A stretch of 64,000 bases of DNA from Bradyrhizobium sp. CCBAU 51627 (GCF_028128765.1 NZ_LBJG01000090.1:62001-126000); one strand, 5' to 3'. Numbered from the stretch's first letter, positions 43,192 through 52,537 are shown. The notes: generated by a model not told the origin, from the sequence alone. Numbers and translations: made by a program.

Positions 43192-44421
43192 ATGGATTCC
43201 ATCCGCATGCGGAGGGGAGCCTTTTCGGCCACCCTGGCACTCGCCGTCACGCTGTCCACGGCGGCACTCGCCCAGAAGAAATACGACACCGGCGCGACCG
43301 ATACCGAGATCAAGATCGGCAACATCATGCCCTACAGCGGGCCCGCGTCGTCTTACAGCGTGATCGGCAAGACGGAAGCCGCCTACTTCAACAAGGTCAA
43401 CGCCGAAGGCGGCATCAACGGCCGCAAGATCAATTTCATCTCGTATGATGACGGCTACTCGCCGCCGAAGACGGTCGAGCAGGCCCGCAAGCTGGTCGAG
43501 AGCGACGAGGTCCTGTTCATCTTCAACTCGCTCGGCACGCCGCCGAACTCGGCGATCCACAAATACATGAACACGAAGAAGGTGCCACAGCTCTTCGTGG
43601 CTACCGGCGCTACCAAGTGGAACGACCCCAAGGAATTCCCGTGGACCATGGGCTGGCAGCCCAACTACCAGAGCGAAGCGCGCATCTACGCGAAGTACAT
43701 CCTGCAGAAGATGCCCGACGCCAAGATCGCGGTGCTCTATCAGAACGACGATTACGGCAAGGACTACGTCAAGGGCCTGAAGGACGGGCTTGGCGCCAAG
43801 GCCGCCTCGATGATCGTCGCGGAGGAGAGCTACGAGACGACCGAGCCGACCATCGATTCGCACATCCTCAAGCTGAAGGCCTCCGGCGCCGACGTGTTCT
43901 TCGACGCGTCGATTCCGAAGTTCGCAGCCCAGGCCATCAAGAAGATCGCCGAGATCGAATGGAAACCGACCCACTTCCTCAACAACGTCTCTTCCTCGAT
44001 CGGCGCCACGATCAAGCCGGCTGGGGTGGAGGCCTCGCAGGGCATCATCTCGTCGGCCTACATCAAGGATCCGACCGACCCGCAATGGAAGAACACCGAC
44101 GACCTGAAGGCCTGGAACGCGTTCCTGGACAAGTACTACCCCGAGGCCAATCGCACCGACGCCAACGTCATGTACGGCTACGCAGTGTCCCAGAGCCTGG
44201 TCCAGGTGCTCAAGCAATGCGGCGACGACCTGACGCGCGCGAACATCATGAAGCAGGCGGCCAACATCAAGAATGCCACGGTCGGCGGCCTGTTGCCGGG
44301 CATCCAGATCAACACCAGCCCAACCGATTTTGCCCCCATTTCGCAGCTGCAACTCATGCGGTTCAAGGGAGGCACCTGGGAGCTGTTTGGTGACGTGATC
44401 AGCGGCGACGTCAGTGGTTAA
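43192..44421 (+). CDS. ABC transporter substrate-binding protein, tandem paralogue 3
   Basis: Type I periplasmic binding protein, 409 aa from ATG 43192, with AAGGAG upstream. The signal peptide (RRGAFSATLALAVTLSTAALA) precedes QKKYDTGATDTEIKIGN. It shares IFNSLGTPPNSAIHKYMN and VAEESYETTEPTIDSH with paralogue 4, which by eye is its closest relative. One difference in the cleft region is FFDASIPKFAAQA where the sisters read a Thr-Thr-Pro-Lys sequence, hinting at altered ligand choice. A strong terminator follows. Confidence 0.9.
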   Translation: MDSIRMRRGAFSATLALAVTLSTAALAQKKYDTGATDTEIKIGNIMPYSGPASSYSVIGKTEAAYFNKVNAEGGINGRKINFISYDDGYSPPKTVEQARKLVESDEVLFIFNSLGTPPNSAIHKYMNTKKVPQLFVATGATKWNDPKEFPWTMGWQPNYQSEARIYAKYILQKMPDAKIAVLYQNDDYGKDYVKGLKDGLGAKAASMIVAEESYETTEPTIDSHILKLKASGADVFFDASIPKFAAQAIKKIAEIEWKPTHFLNNVSSSIGATIKPAGVEASQGIISSAYIKDPTDPQWKNTDDLKAWNAFLDKYYPEANRTDANVMYGYAVSQSLVQVLKQCGDDLTRANIMKQAANIKNATVGGLLPGIQINTSPTDFAPISQLQLMRFKGGTWELFGDVISGDVSG

Positions 44422-44498
44422 CGGGAGGCTACGCCTCCGCAATAGGAGGAGGCGCCGGCTACCGGCGTGTGACAGCCGAACCTGACTACTAAAGCAGC

Positions 44499-44530
44499 AG
44501 CCCCTGCGACTTGGTCGCAGGGGCTTTTTC
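44499..44530 (+). terminator. Intrinsic terminator after binding protein 3
   Basis: An 11-bp perfect stem (AGCCCCTGCGA / TCGCAGGGGCT) with a 5-nt loop, then TTTTTC. It closely resembles the terminators after paralogues 1 and 4. Confidence 0.92.
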
Positions 44531-44628
44531 TTGAAGGGAGCCGCCAAATCGTATTCAATCGCCGGCGCGTCGCCAAAAACTCTCAAAAAAAAGGGCGCAC
44601 ACACCAAGAAAAAATCAGGGAGATTGGA

Positions 44629-45858
44629 ATGCCTGCTGTCACCAGCAAATTTGCGGCTGCGTCCCTTGCGCTCGCGCTGTTCGCGGCCTCGACCTCCATC
44701 GCCTCGGCCCAGAAGAAGTACGATACCGGCGCGAGCGATACCGAGATCAAGGTCGGCAACATCATGCCCTACAGCGGACCGGCCTCCGCCTACGGCATCA
44801 TCGGGCGGACCGAAGCCGCCTATTTCAAGAAGATCAACGACGAAGGCGGCATCAACGGCCGCAAGATCAACTTCATCTCCTATGACGACGGCTACTCGCC
44901 GCCGAAGACGGTGGAGCAGGCGCGCAAGCTGGTCGAGAGCGACGAGGTGCTCTTCATCTTCAACTCGCTCGGGACGCCGCCGAATTCGGCGATCCACAAA
45001 TACATGAACTCGAAAAAGGTGCCGCAGCTGTTCGTCGCCACCGGCGCCACCAAGTGGAACGATCCGAAGGACTTCCCCTGGACCATGGGATGGCAGCCCA
45101 ACTACCAGAGCGAGACGCAGATCTACGCAAAGTGGCTGCTCAAGAACAAGCCTGACGCCAAGATCGCCGTGCTCTACCAGAACGACGATTACGGCAAGGA
45201 TTATCTGAAGGGCCTCAAGGACGGCCTCGGCTCCAAGGCGTCCTCGATGATCGTCGCCGAGGAGAGCTACGAGACCTCCGAGCCGACGATCGACAACCAC
45301 ATCGTCAAGCTGAAGTCGACCGGTGCCGACGTGTTCATGAACATCACAACGCCGAAATTCGCGGCGCAGGCAATCAAGAAGAATGCCGAGATCGGCTGGA
45401 AGCCGCTGCACTTCCTCAACAACGTCTCGGCCTCCGTCGGCAGCGTGATGAAGCCCGCCGGTTTCGAGAACGGCCAGGACATCATTTCCGCCGATTATCT
45501 CAAGGACGTCTCCGATCCGGAGTGGAACAACGATCCCGGCATGAAGGACTTCCTGGCATTCATGACGAAGTACTTCCCCGATGGCGACAAACTCGACCAC
45601 GGCACCATCGTCGGCTACGGCGTGGCGCAGACACTGGTTCAGGTGTTGAAGCAGTGCGGTGACAACCTCACGCGCGAGAACATCATGAAGCAGGCGGCCA
45701 GCCTGAAGGACTACCGGACCGAAGTGCTGCTGCCCGGCATCGTGATCAACACCTCCGCAACCGACTTTGCACCGATCAGCCAGCTCCGGCTCGAGAGGTT
45801 CAAGGGCGAGAAGTGGGACCTGTTCGGCGACGTGATCAGCGCCGACGCCGGCGGCTAG
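44629..45858 (+). CDS. ABC transporter substrate-binding protein, tandem paralogue 4
   Basis: Type I periplasmic binding protein, 409 aa; ATG 44629 with AGGGAGATT upstream. The signal peptide (SLALALFAASTSIASA) precedes QKKYDTGASDTEIKVGN. It keeps all family blocks (PYSGPASAYGIIGR, LYQNDDYGKDYLKG, ITTPKFAAQAIKK). The C-terminal segment FLAFMTKYFPDGDKLDHGTI differs from the sisters. It ends the array and is followed by a terminator. A 956-codon open frame on the opposite strand across this gene and paralogue 3 is a codon-bias shadow. Confidence 0.9.
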   Translation: MPAVTSKFAAASLALALFAASTSIASAQKKYDTGASDTEIKVGNIMPYSGPASAYGIIGRTEAAYFKKINDEGGINGRKINFISYDDGYSPPKTVEQARKLVESDEVLFIFNSLGTPPNSAIHKYMNSKKVPQLFVATGATKWNDPKDFPWTMGWQPNYQSETQIYAKWLLKNKPDAKIAVLYQNDDYGKDYLKGLKDGLGSKASSMIVAEESYETSEPTIDNHIVKLKSTGADVFMNITTPKFAAQAIKKNAEIGWKPLHFLNNVSASVGSVMKPAGFENGQDIISADYLKDVSDPEWNNDPGMKDFLAFMTKYFPDGDKLDHGTIVGYGVAQTLVQVLKQCGDNLTRENIMKQAASLKDYRTEVLLPGIVINTSATDFAPISQLRLERFKGEKWDLFGDVISADAGG

Positions 45859-45882
45859 CTGCCCCAAGACACCGCAAATGGA

Positions 45883-45913
45883 AGCCCCCTGCGAGCAATC
45901 GCAGGGGGCTTTT
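45883..45913 (+). terminator. Intrinsic terminator after binding protein 4
   Basis: A 12-bp perfect stem (AGCCCCCTGCGA / TCGCAGGGGGCT) with a GCAA tetraloop, then TTT. It differs at only a few positions from the terminator after paralogue 1. Confidence 0.92.
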
Positions 45914-46058
45914 CGCGTGCCGATTATGATCACGCGATTGCACAATCGAATGATGGCAAAGCCCGCTTACTCTTTCGCGCCCGATGCGCTAGGCAGGGGA
46001 ATGGCGACGTTTCGCCCTCGCTTTAAGTCTGCCCAAGAGTTTGCTGAAGGCCATCGTC

Positions 46059-47342
46059 ATGACCGACCGACGCCCCCTGCTCCGCGCGCTCTACGACGCC
46101 GCCGTCGCCGCCGCCCATCCGAGCACGATCCTGGCGCCTCACTTGCGCCCTCCGGCCAGGGGACGCGTGATCTGCCTTGCCGCCGGCAAGGGCGCCGCCG
46201 CAATGGCGGCAGCTGCGGAACGGCATTATCTCGACACGTTCAAGCTCGCGCCGGAGCGCCTCGTCGGCATCGCGACCACGCGCCATGGCTACGGCGTGCC
46301 GACGCGCCGGATCCGTGTCGTCGAGGCCGGCCATCCCGTACCTGACGAGGCCGGACTGAAGGGCGCGGCCGACACGCTTGCGCTCGCAAGCGAGGCCGGC
46401 CCTGACGATCTCTTGCTGGTGCTGCTCACCGGCGGCGGCTCGGCGAACTGGATCGCGCCGGTGGACGGCATCAGCTTCGCGCAGAAGCAGGCGGTCAACA
46501 AGGCACTGCTGCGCTCGGGCGCGCCGATCGGCGAGATGAATATCGTCAGAAAGCATCTGTCGCGCATCAAGGGTGGCCGCCTGGCGCGGGCCGGCAAGAA
46601 CGCCGCCGAGATCGTGACGCTCGCGATCTCCGACGTGCCGCATGACGAGCCCTCCGCGATCGCCTCGGGCCCGACCGTGCCCGATCCGACCACGCTGGCC
46701 GATGCGCGCGCGATCGTCGTCAAATACAACCTCGCCGTCGACGATGCCGTAGCCCGTGCGCTCGATGATCCCGCCAACGAAAGCTGCAAGCCTGGTGACG
46801 CCGCGTTCGCGCACGCGCATTTCGAGCTGATCGCCCGTCCCAGGCAATCGCTCGACGCCGCAGTGAAACGCGCGAAGGAGGCCGGCTACGAGACCATCGA
46901 TCTCGGCGCCGATCTCGAAGGCGAGGCCCGCGAGGTCGCTGCCGATCACGCCAGGCTCGCGCTCCAGGCCCGCGCGCAAGGCAGACGCGTCGCGATTCTT
47001 TCCGGCGGCGAGCTCACGGTAACCGTGCGCGGTCAGGGACGCGGCGGCCCCAACCAGGAATACGCGCTGGCGCTGGCCTCTCTGTTGAAGGACACACCCG
47101 ATATCTCGGCGCTTGCCGGCGACACCGACGGCGCCGACGGCGGCGCCGGCCATCCCACCGATCCCGCCGGCGCACTGATTGACGCTGCGACCTTTGCCAA
47201 GATGAAGTCGCTGGAGCTTCAGCCGCAGGCCTATCTGGACAACAACGACGCGACGACGTTCTTCGAGGCGACGGGCGACTTGCTGCAGCCCGGCCCGACG
47301 CTGACCAATGTGAACGATATCAGGGTGATCCTGGTGGATTGA
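46059..47342 (+). CDS. Glycerate 2-kinase (MOFRL family)
   Basis: Predicted ATP-dependent glycerate kinase forming 2-phosphoglycerate, 427 aa, cytosolic; often mis-named hydroxypyruvate reductase. ATG 46059 is preferred over a TTG 18 bp earlier because GAAGG lies at the right distance. The N-terminal domain has LAAGKGAAAMAAAAE (about residues 42-56) and LTGGGSANWIAP (about 126-137). The C-terminal MOFRL domain has ILSGGELTVTVRGQGRGGPN and AGDTDGADGGAG. It would feed C2/C3 carbon into central metabolism. No tartronate or glyoxylate genes are adjacent. It is convergent with the hyf-like operon. Confidence 0.88.
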   Translation: MTDRRPLLRALYDAAVAAAHPSTILAPHLRPPARGRVICLAAGKGAAAMAAAAERHYLDTFKLAPERLVGIATTRHGYGVPTRRIRVVEAGHPVPDEAGLKGAADTLALASEAGPDDLLLVLLTGGGSANWIAPVDGISFAQKQAVNKALLRSGAPIGEMNIVRKHLSRIKGGRLARAGKNAAEIVTLAISDVPHDEPSAIASGPTVPDPTTLADARAIVVKYNLAVDDAVARALDDPANESCKPGDAAFAHAHFELIARPRQSLDAAVKRAKEAGYETIDLGADLEGEAREVAADHARLALQARAQGRRVAILSGGELTVTVRGQGRGGPNQEYALALASLLKDTPDISALAGDTDGADGGAGHPTDPAGALIDAATFAKMKSLELQPQAYLDNNDATTFFEATGDLLQPGPTLTNVNDIRVILVD

Positions 47343-47432
47343 GCCTCGGCTCTCTTCCGTCCACGCCAGCCATCGGGACAGCGAAGGCCGGATCCATTGG
47401 CTGCTCGCAACGACCGAGGATGTGGGTGCGGC

Positions 47433-47957
47433 TCACCGCTTGGCGCCGACGTGCTCCAGCAGCGCGAGCAGGCCCTTCAACAAATCCATTGGCGACGGCG
47501 GACAACCTTTGATGTGCAAATCCACCGGAACCGTCTCGGATACGCCACCGACGCAGGCATAGCTGCCTCTGAAAATCCCGCCGTCGACCGCACATCCGCC
47601 GACCGCAACGACCCATTTCGGATCGGGCGTCGCGTTGTACGTCCGCTCCAGCGCCTGTCGCATGTTCTTCGTCACGGGCCCCGTGACCAGCAGCACGTCG
47701 GCATGGCGCGGTGAGGCGACGAAGCGCAGGCCGAAACGCTCGACGTCGTAGAAGGCGTTGGACAGTGCGTGAATCTCCAGCTCGCAGGCGTTGCAGGACC
47801 CGGCATCGACCTCGCGAATGGCAAGAGAACGACCAAGCCTGGCCTGGGCGGTGCGGCCGACTTTCGTTGCAAGCTCCGCCAGCGCCGATTCGTCCGGCGC
47901 CGGTGCCGGCTCCGTCAGCGAACCGTGGGTGAGGCTTTCGAGCAGAGTCTTGCGCAT
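47433..47957 (-). CDS. hyfI: Hydrogenase-4/complex I small-subunit homologue (HyfI/NuoB-like)
   Basis: Iron-sulfur electron-transfer subunit of a membrane-bound complex, 174 aa, on the cytoplasmic side. All four ligands for a NuoB/N2-type [4Fe-4S] cluster are visible: the two cysteines of CNACELEIHAL (about residues 55-65), one in VGGCAVDGG and one in IKGCPPSP. So the proximal cluster is kept although the partner large subunit has lost the NiFe site. It is the last gene of the operon, 3 bp after hyfG. The N-terminal 40 residues are longer than in NuoB and lack a membrane helix. Confidence 0.9.
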   Translation of the reverse strand: MRKTLLESLTHGSLTEPAPAPDESALAELATKVGRTAQARLGRSLAIREVDAGSCNACELEIHALSNAFYDVERFGLRFVASPRHADVLLVTGPVTKNMRQALERTYNATPDPKWVVAVGGCAVDGGIFRGSYACVGGVSETVPVDLHIKGCPPSPMDLLKGLLALLEHVGAKR

Positions 47958-47960
47958 GGC

Positions 47961-49475
47961 TTAGAGGTCCGCGCCAGAATAGGAACAGTTGAACGACTTA
48001 TTGCAGAGCGGGAAGTCGGCAATGATGTTGCCCTCGATCGCCGTCTCCAGCAGCGGCCACTGGAACCACGACGCGTCGCGCAGGTGGCAGCGTTCAACGC
48101 GCAACTCGCCATCGAGCCGTAGCCACACCAGAACGTCGCCCCGGAAGGCCTCGGCAAGCGCCATGCCCTCGCAGGCACCGCGACCGATCCCGGACGGCAG
48201 TGCGGTCAGGAGCTCTGCCGGCCCAAGTCGGCCTAGGATCTGCTCGATCAGTTCGACGCTCTGCTCGACCTCGCGGATTCGGATCCAGACCCGCGCATTC
48301 ACATCGCCGGCGTCCAGCACCGGTACCTCGAACGACAATTGATCGTAGGGCGCGTAAGCAAGCGTGCGTCGTGCATCGAAATCCCGGCCCGAAGCGCGGC
48401 CGACATAGCCGCCGGCGCCAAACCGGCGCACATAGTCCGCCTTCACGATGCCTGTGGTGACGGTGCGGTCCTGCAACGAGGCCGTATTGTCATAGAGCTC
48501 GATCAGGCGCGGAAAGACCTTACGCAGTTCCGTGAGCAGCGCGCGTAGCGCGGAAACGCCGTCCGGCGCGATGTCACGCGTCACACCGCCGGGCACGATG
48601 ACGTCCATCATCAGGCGATGGCCGAACGCGACATTCGCAGCGCGCAGGCAGCGCTCACGCAGAATACCGGTCTGGGCATGCATCAGCGCGAACGAGGCGT
48701 CGTTGCAGATGGCCCCAATGTCGCCCAGATGATTGGCGAGCCGCTCCAGTTCCGCCATCAGCGCCCGCAGCCAGGTCGCGCGCTGCGGCACCTCCACGTC
48801 CAGCGCCGCCTCGGCAGCGCGCGCAAAGGCGAAAGCGTAGGCGACGGCGCTGTCGCCGGAGGTGCGGTTGGCAAGTTTTGCTGCGGCCTCCAGGCTCGCG
48901 CCCTGCATCAGCGACTCGATGCCCTTGTGGGTATAGCCGAGCCACTGCTCCAGCCGCGCCACATGCTCGCCATTCGCGGTGAAGCGGAAATGGCCGGGCT
49001 CGATGATCCCGGCATGGACGGGGCCGACCGCCACCTGGTGCAACGCCTCACCCTCGGCGGGGAGGAACCGGTATGGCCGCGCGTCGCGCGACGTGTTGCG
49101 GCCGGAAAGCGGATAGGGTTTGCCCCAGGCATGGTGATCGAGCCATGGCCGCAGATCGTCAGCGGCAGTTGGGACAAGCCCGAACAGATCATGAATGGTC
49201 CGTTCCAGCCGAAGCGCTGGCCGATGGCGGCTGGCGACGCTTGGAAATGTGCCGGCCGTACATGCATAGGTGACAACCGCGATCTCGGCCGAGCCGTCGT
49301 CGAGCAACGCCATATGCACCGCAGCCGGCTCGCCCCAGAAGCCGAGCAGTGTGAGGCCTCCCTCGACCAGTCGATCGATCGCTGCCTTCCAGCCCGTCTC
49401 CGTAACAACCGCGCGCGGCCAGGGCCGGTGCGACAACACCGCGTTGACATAGGGGATGCTGTCGAGGATGCCCAT
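47961..49475 (-). CDS. hyfG: Hydrogenase-4 large-subunit homologue without NiFe ligands (HyfG-like)
   Basis: Fusion of a NuoC-like N-terminal part (about residues 1-140, with RLERTIHDLFGLVP) and a NuoD/hydrogenase large-subunit part, 504 aa, as in HycE/HyfG. The first NiFe motif (R-x-C-G-x-C in true group 4 hydrogenases) reads NRTSGDSAVAYA, with both cysteines replaced by serine. The C-terminal CxxC motif reads SFNCSYSGADL, again without a CxxC pair. It therefore should not bind a NiFe centre or make hydrogen. This is the pattern of energy-converting hydrogenase-related (Ehr) complexes. The symbol reflects homology only. Confidence 0.88.
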   Translation of the reverse strand: MGILDSIPYVNAVLSHRPWPRAVVTETGWKAAIDRLVEGGLTLLGFWGEPAAVHMALLDDGSAEIAVVTYACTAGTFPSVASRHRPALRLERTIHDLFGLVPTAADDLRPWLDHHAWGKPYPLSGRNTSRDARPYRFLPAEGEALHQVAVGPVHAGIIEPGHFRFTANGEHVARLEQWLGYTHKGIESLMQGASLEAAAKLANRTSGDSAVAYAFAFARAAEAALDVEVPQRATWLRALMAELERLANHLGDIGAICNDASFALMHAQTGILRERCLRAANVAFGHRLMMDVIVPGGVTRDIAPDGVSALRALLTELRKVFPRLIELYDNTASLQDRTVTTGIVKADYVRRFGAGGYVGRASGRDFDARRTLAYAPYDQLSFEVPVLDAGDVNARVWIRIREVEQSVELIEQILGRLGPAELLTALPSGIGRGACEGMALAEAFRGDVLVWLRLDGELRVERCHLRDASWFQWPLLETAIEGNIIADFPLCNKSFNCSYSGADL

Positions 49476-49478
49476 CGC

Positions 49479-50918
49479 CTACCCCAGGAGCTTCGCGACG
49501 TTCTGGAAGCCGGTGACCAGCACCGGCGGCAGATAGATGCCGGCCATCAGCACCAATCCGAGGTGCGTGAACATCGGCACGTATGAGGCCGCCGCAGGCG
49601 CGGTCTTCCCCTTGGGCTCGCCGAACATCACCGGGCCGATCCGCAAGAACAGCCCGCCGAGTGCGATGATGATGCCGAGCACCAGGAACACCGTCAGCCA
49701 GGGCGCGCGGGCGAAAGTCGAGCTCACCACGAGAAACTCGCTCATGAAGATGCCGAGCGGCGGCAGCCCGACGATGGCGATGACGCCGAGCATCAGGCCC
49801 CAGCCGAGCGCGGGGTTGGTCGCCGTGAGCCCGCCAATCTCGGCGATCTTCTGAGTGCCCTTGACCTGAGCGACATGGCCCACCGCGAAGAAGATTGCCG
49901 ACTTGGTCAGCGAATGCATGGTCATGTGCAACAGCCCTGCGAAATTCGCGAGCGGCCCCCCCATGCCGAAGGCGAAAACAATGATGCCCATATGCTCGAT
50001 CGAGGAATAGGCAAACATCCGCTTGATGTCGCGGCGCCGGTACAGCATCAGCGCAGCGAAGATCACCGAGATCAGGCCCATGGTCACCATCAACGGGCCT
50101 GGTGTGATCGCGACAGAGTTGACCGCGAGCATCATCTTGAAGCGCAGGAGTGCATAGAGCGCGACATTGAGCAACAGGCCGGACAGCACCGCCGAGATCG
50201 GCGTCGGGCCCTCGGCATGCGCATCCGGCAGCCAGGCGTGCAGCGGCGCGAGGCCGACCTTGGTGCCGTAGCCGAGCAGGAGAAAGACGAAGGCGACGTT
50301 GAGCAACGCCGGGTCGAACTGTGCGGCGTGCTTCACCAGCACCGTCCACACCATGCCGTCCATCCCCTCGCCCACCACGGGGCGCGCCGCCATATAGACC
50401 AGGATCGTGCCGAACAGCGCGAGTGCGATGCCGACGCTACCGAGGATGAAATATTTCCAGGCGGCTTCCAGCGCCTCATGGGTGCGATAGATACCGACCA
50501 TCAGCACGGTCGTCAGCGTCGCCATCTCGACCGCGACCCACATCAGGCCAATATTGTTGGCGATGAGCGCGAGGTTCATCGCGAACATCAGCATCTGGTA
50601 CATCGCGTGGTAGAAGCGCAGGAAGGCCGGCGTCAGCCGTCCGGTCTCGATCTCGTGATGGATGTAGCTCGCGCTGAACACGGATGTCGTGAAACCGACG
50701 AACGTCGTCAGCACGATGAAGACCTTGTTGAGGTCGTCAAGCAGCAGATATTGGCCCGACGTCGGCTCGATCACGAACAGCGACAGCGAGGTGAGGAAGG
50801 TCGCGAGCGCCGCAACGACGTTGAGCTTCGCCGTCAGCTTGTAGCCGGGCAGGATCGCGAGCAGCGCGGCCGAGATGGCCGGGATCAGCAGGATCGCAGC
50901 GAGGGCATCGACCGTCAT
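49479..50918 (-). CDS. hyfF: Antiporter-like membrane subunit (HyfF/NuoN-like)
   Basis: Polytopic proton-channel subunit of the Mrp/complex I family, 479 aa, about 14 membrane helices. Key residues: the helix-5 glutamate in WVAVEMATL (about residue 130) and the helix-7 lysine in GYGTKVGLAPLHAWLPDAH (about 221). The position of the second channel lysine reads SGLLLNVALYALL, i.e. asparagine. It would couple redox change to ion translocation. It overlaps hyfE by 4 bp (ATGA) and precedes hyfG by 3 bp, so it is tightly coupled. Confidence 0.9.
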   Translation of the reverse strand: MTVDALAAILLIPAISAALLAILPGYKLTAKLNVVAALATFLTSLSLFVIEPTSGQYLLLDDLNKVFIVLTTFVGFTTSVFSASYIHHEIETGRLTPAFLRFYHAMYQMLMFAMNLALIANNIGLMWVAVEMATLTTVLMVGIYRTHEALEAAWKYFILGSVGIALALFGTILVYMAARPVVGEGMDGMVWTVLVKHAAQFDPALLNVAFVFLLLGYGTKVGLAPLHAWLPDAHAEGPTPISAVLSGLLLNVALYALLRFKMMLAVNSVAITPGPLMVTMGLISVIFAALMLYRRRDIKRMFAYSSIEHMGIIVFAFGMGGPLANFAGLLHMTMHSLTKSAIFFAVGHVAQVKGTQKIAEIGGLTATNPALGWGLMLGVIAIVGLPPLGIFMSEFLVVSSTFARAPWLTVFLVLGIIIALGGLFLRIGPVMFGEPKGKTAPAAASYVPMFTHLGLVLMAGIYLPPVLVTGFQNVAKLLG

Positions 50919-51577
50919 CGCCGCTCTCCCCTGAAGCGATCGAGCGCTTGCACATCCACGCTGTCAAACCGCTCGCGGATGCGGAACAGGAAGATGCCGA
51001 TCACGATGAAGGCGATCAGCACCGAGAAGGCGACGCTGATCTCAACCACCAGCGGCATGCCCTTGGCGCCGGTCGCCGCCAGCACCAGCCCGTTCTCCAG
51101 CGACATGAAGCCGACGACCTGGCTCACCGCATTGCGCCGCGTCACCATGATCAGGAGCCCGAGCAGCACCACTGACAGCGCAAAAGCAAGGTCCTCGCGG
51201 GCAAGCGCATCCGCGCCCGGCGTCACCCGCAGCATCACCACCATCGAAAGCGCGACGAGGCCGATGCCGGCCATCATGGTCAGCCCGACGCCGATCACGT
51301 TCTCGATCTCGCGGTGGATGCCGAGCCGTTTGATGATCCGGTGCAGCGCGACCGGGATGATGATGGCCTTGAAGACCAGCGCGATCAGCGCCGTGACATA
51401 GAGATGCGGCGCCTGCTGAACATAGGCCTGCCACGCCACCGACAGCGCCAGCACGCCGGCATGCAGCGCATAGACATTAAGTAGCGCATAGAGCCGGTCC
51501 TGGTAGAGCATCATGAAGCTCGCCAGCACGAGGGAGCCGGCGAACAGATGGGCGATGTCGAATTGCAGGCTGCTCAT
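50915..51577 (-). CDS. hyfE: Membrane subunit (HyfE-like)
   Basis: Hydrophobic protein of 220 aa with about six membrane helices and a charged C-terminal tail (FRIRERFDSVDVQ). It corresponds to HyfE, which combines an extra N-terminal helix bundle with a NuoK-like region (SQVVGFMSLENGLVLAA, where the glutamate matches the buried NuoK carboxylate). It lies between hyfC (3 bp) and hyfF (4-bp overlap) in the order found in hydrogenase-4 operons. A role in the proton path is inferred. Confidence 0.86.
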   Translation of the reverse strand: MSSLQFDIAHLFAGSLVLASFMMLYQDRLYALLNVYALHAGVLALSVAWQAYVQQAPHLYVTALIALVFKAIIIPVALHRIIKRLGIHREIENVIGVGLTMMAGIGLVALSMVVMLRVTPGADALAREDLAFALSVVLLGLLIMVTRRNAVSQVVGFMSLENGLVLAATGAKGMPLVVEISVAFSVLIAFIVIGIFLFRIRERFDSVDVQALDRFRGERR

Positions 51578-51580
51578 TTC

Positions 51581-52537
51581 TCAGAGGCTCCCTGACACGA
51601 AGCGCAACAGGGTGGCAAGCAATGCCAGCATCAGCGCCGCGCCCAGAAACTCCGGGATCCGGAACACGCGCATCTTGGCGATCGACGTCTCGAACACGGC
51701 GAGCAGAAAGCCGAGGACCGTCAACTTGCCGAAATAGAGCAGCGCGCCGGAAAAGAGCCTCGCCACGCTTGCGTCCGCAGTTGCAGTGCCCCATGGCAGG
51801 AACACGCAGGCGATCAGCGAGACGTAGAGCAAGAGCTTGAGCTGCGACGACAGATCGATCAGCGCGAGATGACGGCCCGAATATTCCAGCACCATGGCCT
51901 CGTGCACCATGGTGAGCTCGAGATGGGTGGCGGGGTTATCAACGGGAATGCGGGCATTTTCCGCCAGCGCCACGATGGTCAGCGCGACGAAGGCCATACC
52001 GAGCGACACGCGCAGGCCGACTGCGTCCGAGCCCATGAATTCGGCGACGTAGGAGAGCTGGGTCGATCCCGCGATCATCGCCACTGAGAACACAGTGATC
52101 AGCATCGCAGGCTCGGCGAGCGAGGCGATCATCACCTCGCGGCTGGAGCCGATGCCGCCGAAGGCGGTACCGACGTCCATGCCGGCGAGGGCTTGAAAAA
52201 AACGGGCGCTGCCGAGCAGCGCGATGATGGCGATGAGATCGGCGGTCCAGGAGAACAACAGGCCGTTGCCGAAAGTCGGTACCAGCGAGGCCGCAACCCA
52301 GGTGCCAGCGAACATCAGATAGGGAATGACGCGGAACAGCCAGGATGCGTTGTCCGCGAGCACGACGTCCTTGCGCATCAGACGAATGAGGTCGCGATAG
52401 GGCTGGAGCAGCGGTGGCCCCCGCCTGCGTAGCAGCCGAGCCTTCACCTTGCGAACGAAGCCCGTCAGCAGTGGCGCGAGCCCCAACACCAGCGACATCT
52501 GGGCGCCCTGGGAGAGGATATCGCGTAGCGTATTCAT
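51581..52537 (-). CDS. hyfC: Membrane subunit of complex I subunit 1 family (HyfC/NuoH-like)
   Basis: Membrane anchor that joins the redox arm to the membrane arm, 318 aa, about eight helices. Conserved blocks: KARLLRRRGPPLLQPYRDLIRLMRK near the N-terminus (residues 32-56, cytoplasmic loop) and ENARIPVDNPATHLELTMVHEAM in the centre (about 193-215), the glutamate-rich loop of NuoH and HycD. It overlaps hyfB by 4 bp. In complex I this subunit forms the quinone entry site; whether a quinone binds here is unknown. Confidence 0.9.
   Translation of the reverse strand: MNTLRDILSQGAQMSLVLGLAPLLTGFVRKVKARLLRRRGPPLLQPYRDLIRLMRKDVVLADNASWLFRVIPYLMFAGTWVAASLVPTFGNGLLFSWTADLIAIIALLGSARFFQALAGMDVGTAFGGIGSSREVMIASLAEPAMLITVFSVAMIAGSTQLSYVAEFMGSDAVGLRVSLGMAFVALTIVALAENARIPVDNPATHLELTMVHEAMVLEYSGRHLALIDLSSQLKLLLYVSLIACVFLPWGTATADASVARLFSGALLYFGKLTVLGFLLAVFETSIAKMRVFRIPEFLGAALMLALLATLLRFVSGSL

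Noticed and set aside
40252..45858. CRISPR-like array suggested by the repeated motifs
   Set aside because: The repetition is at gene scale between paralogues, with no short, regularly spaced direct repeats anywhere in the window.
43075..45945. A 956-codon open frame on the minus strand across binding proteins 3 and 4
   Set aside because: It is exactly antisense to two well-supported genes, is rich in Asp-His-Val repeats typical of reverse-frame translation of high-GC genes, and has no ribosome site or family motif.
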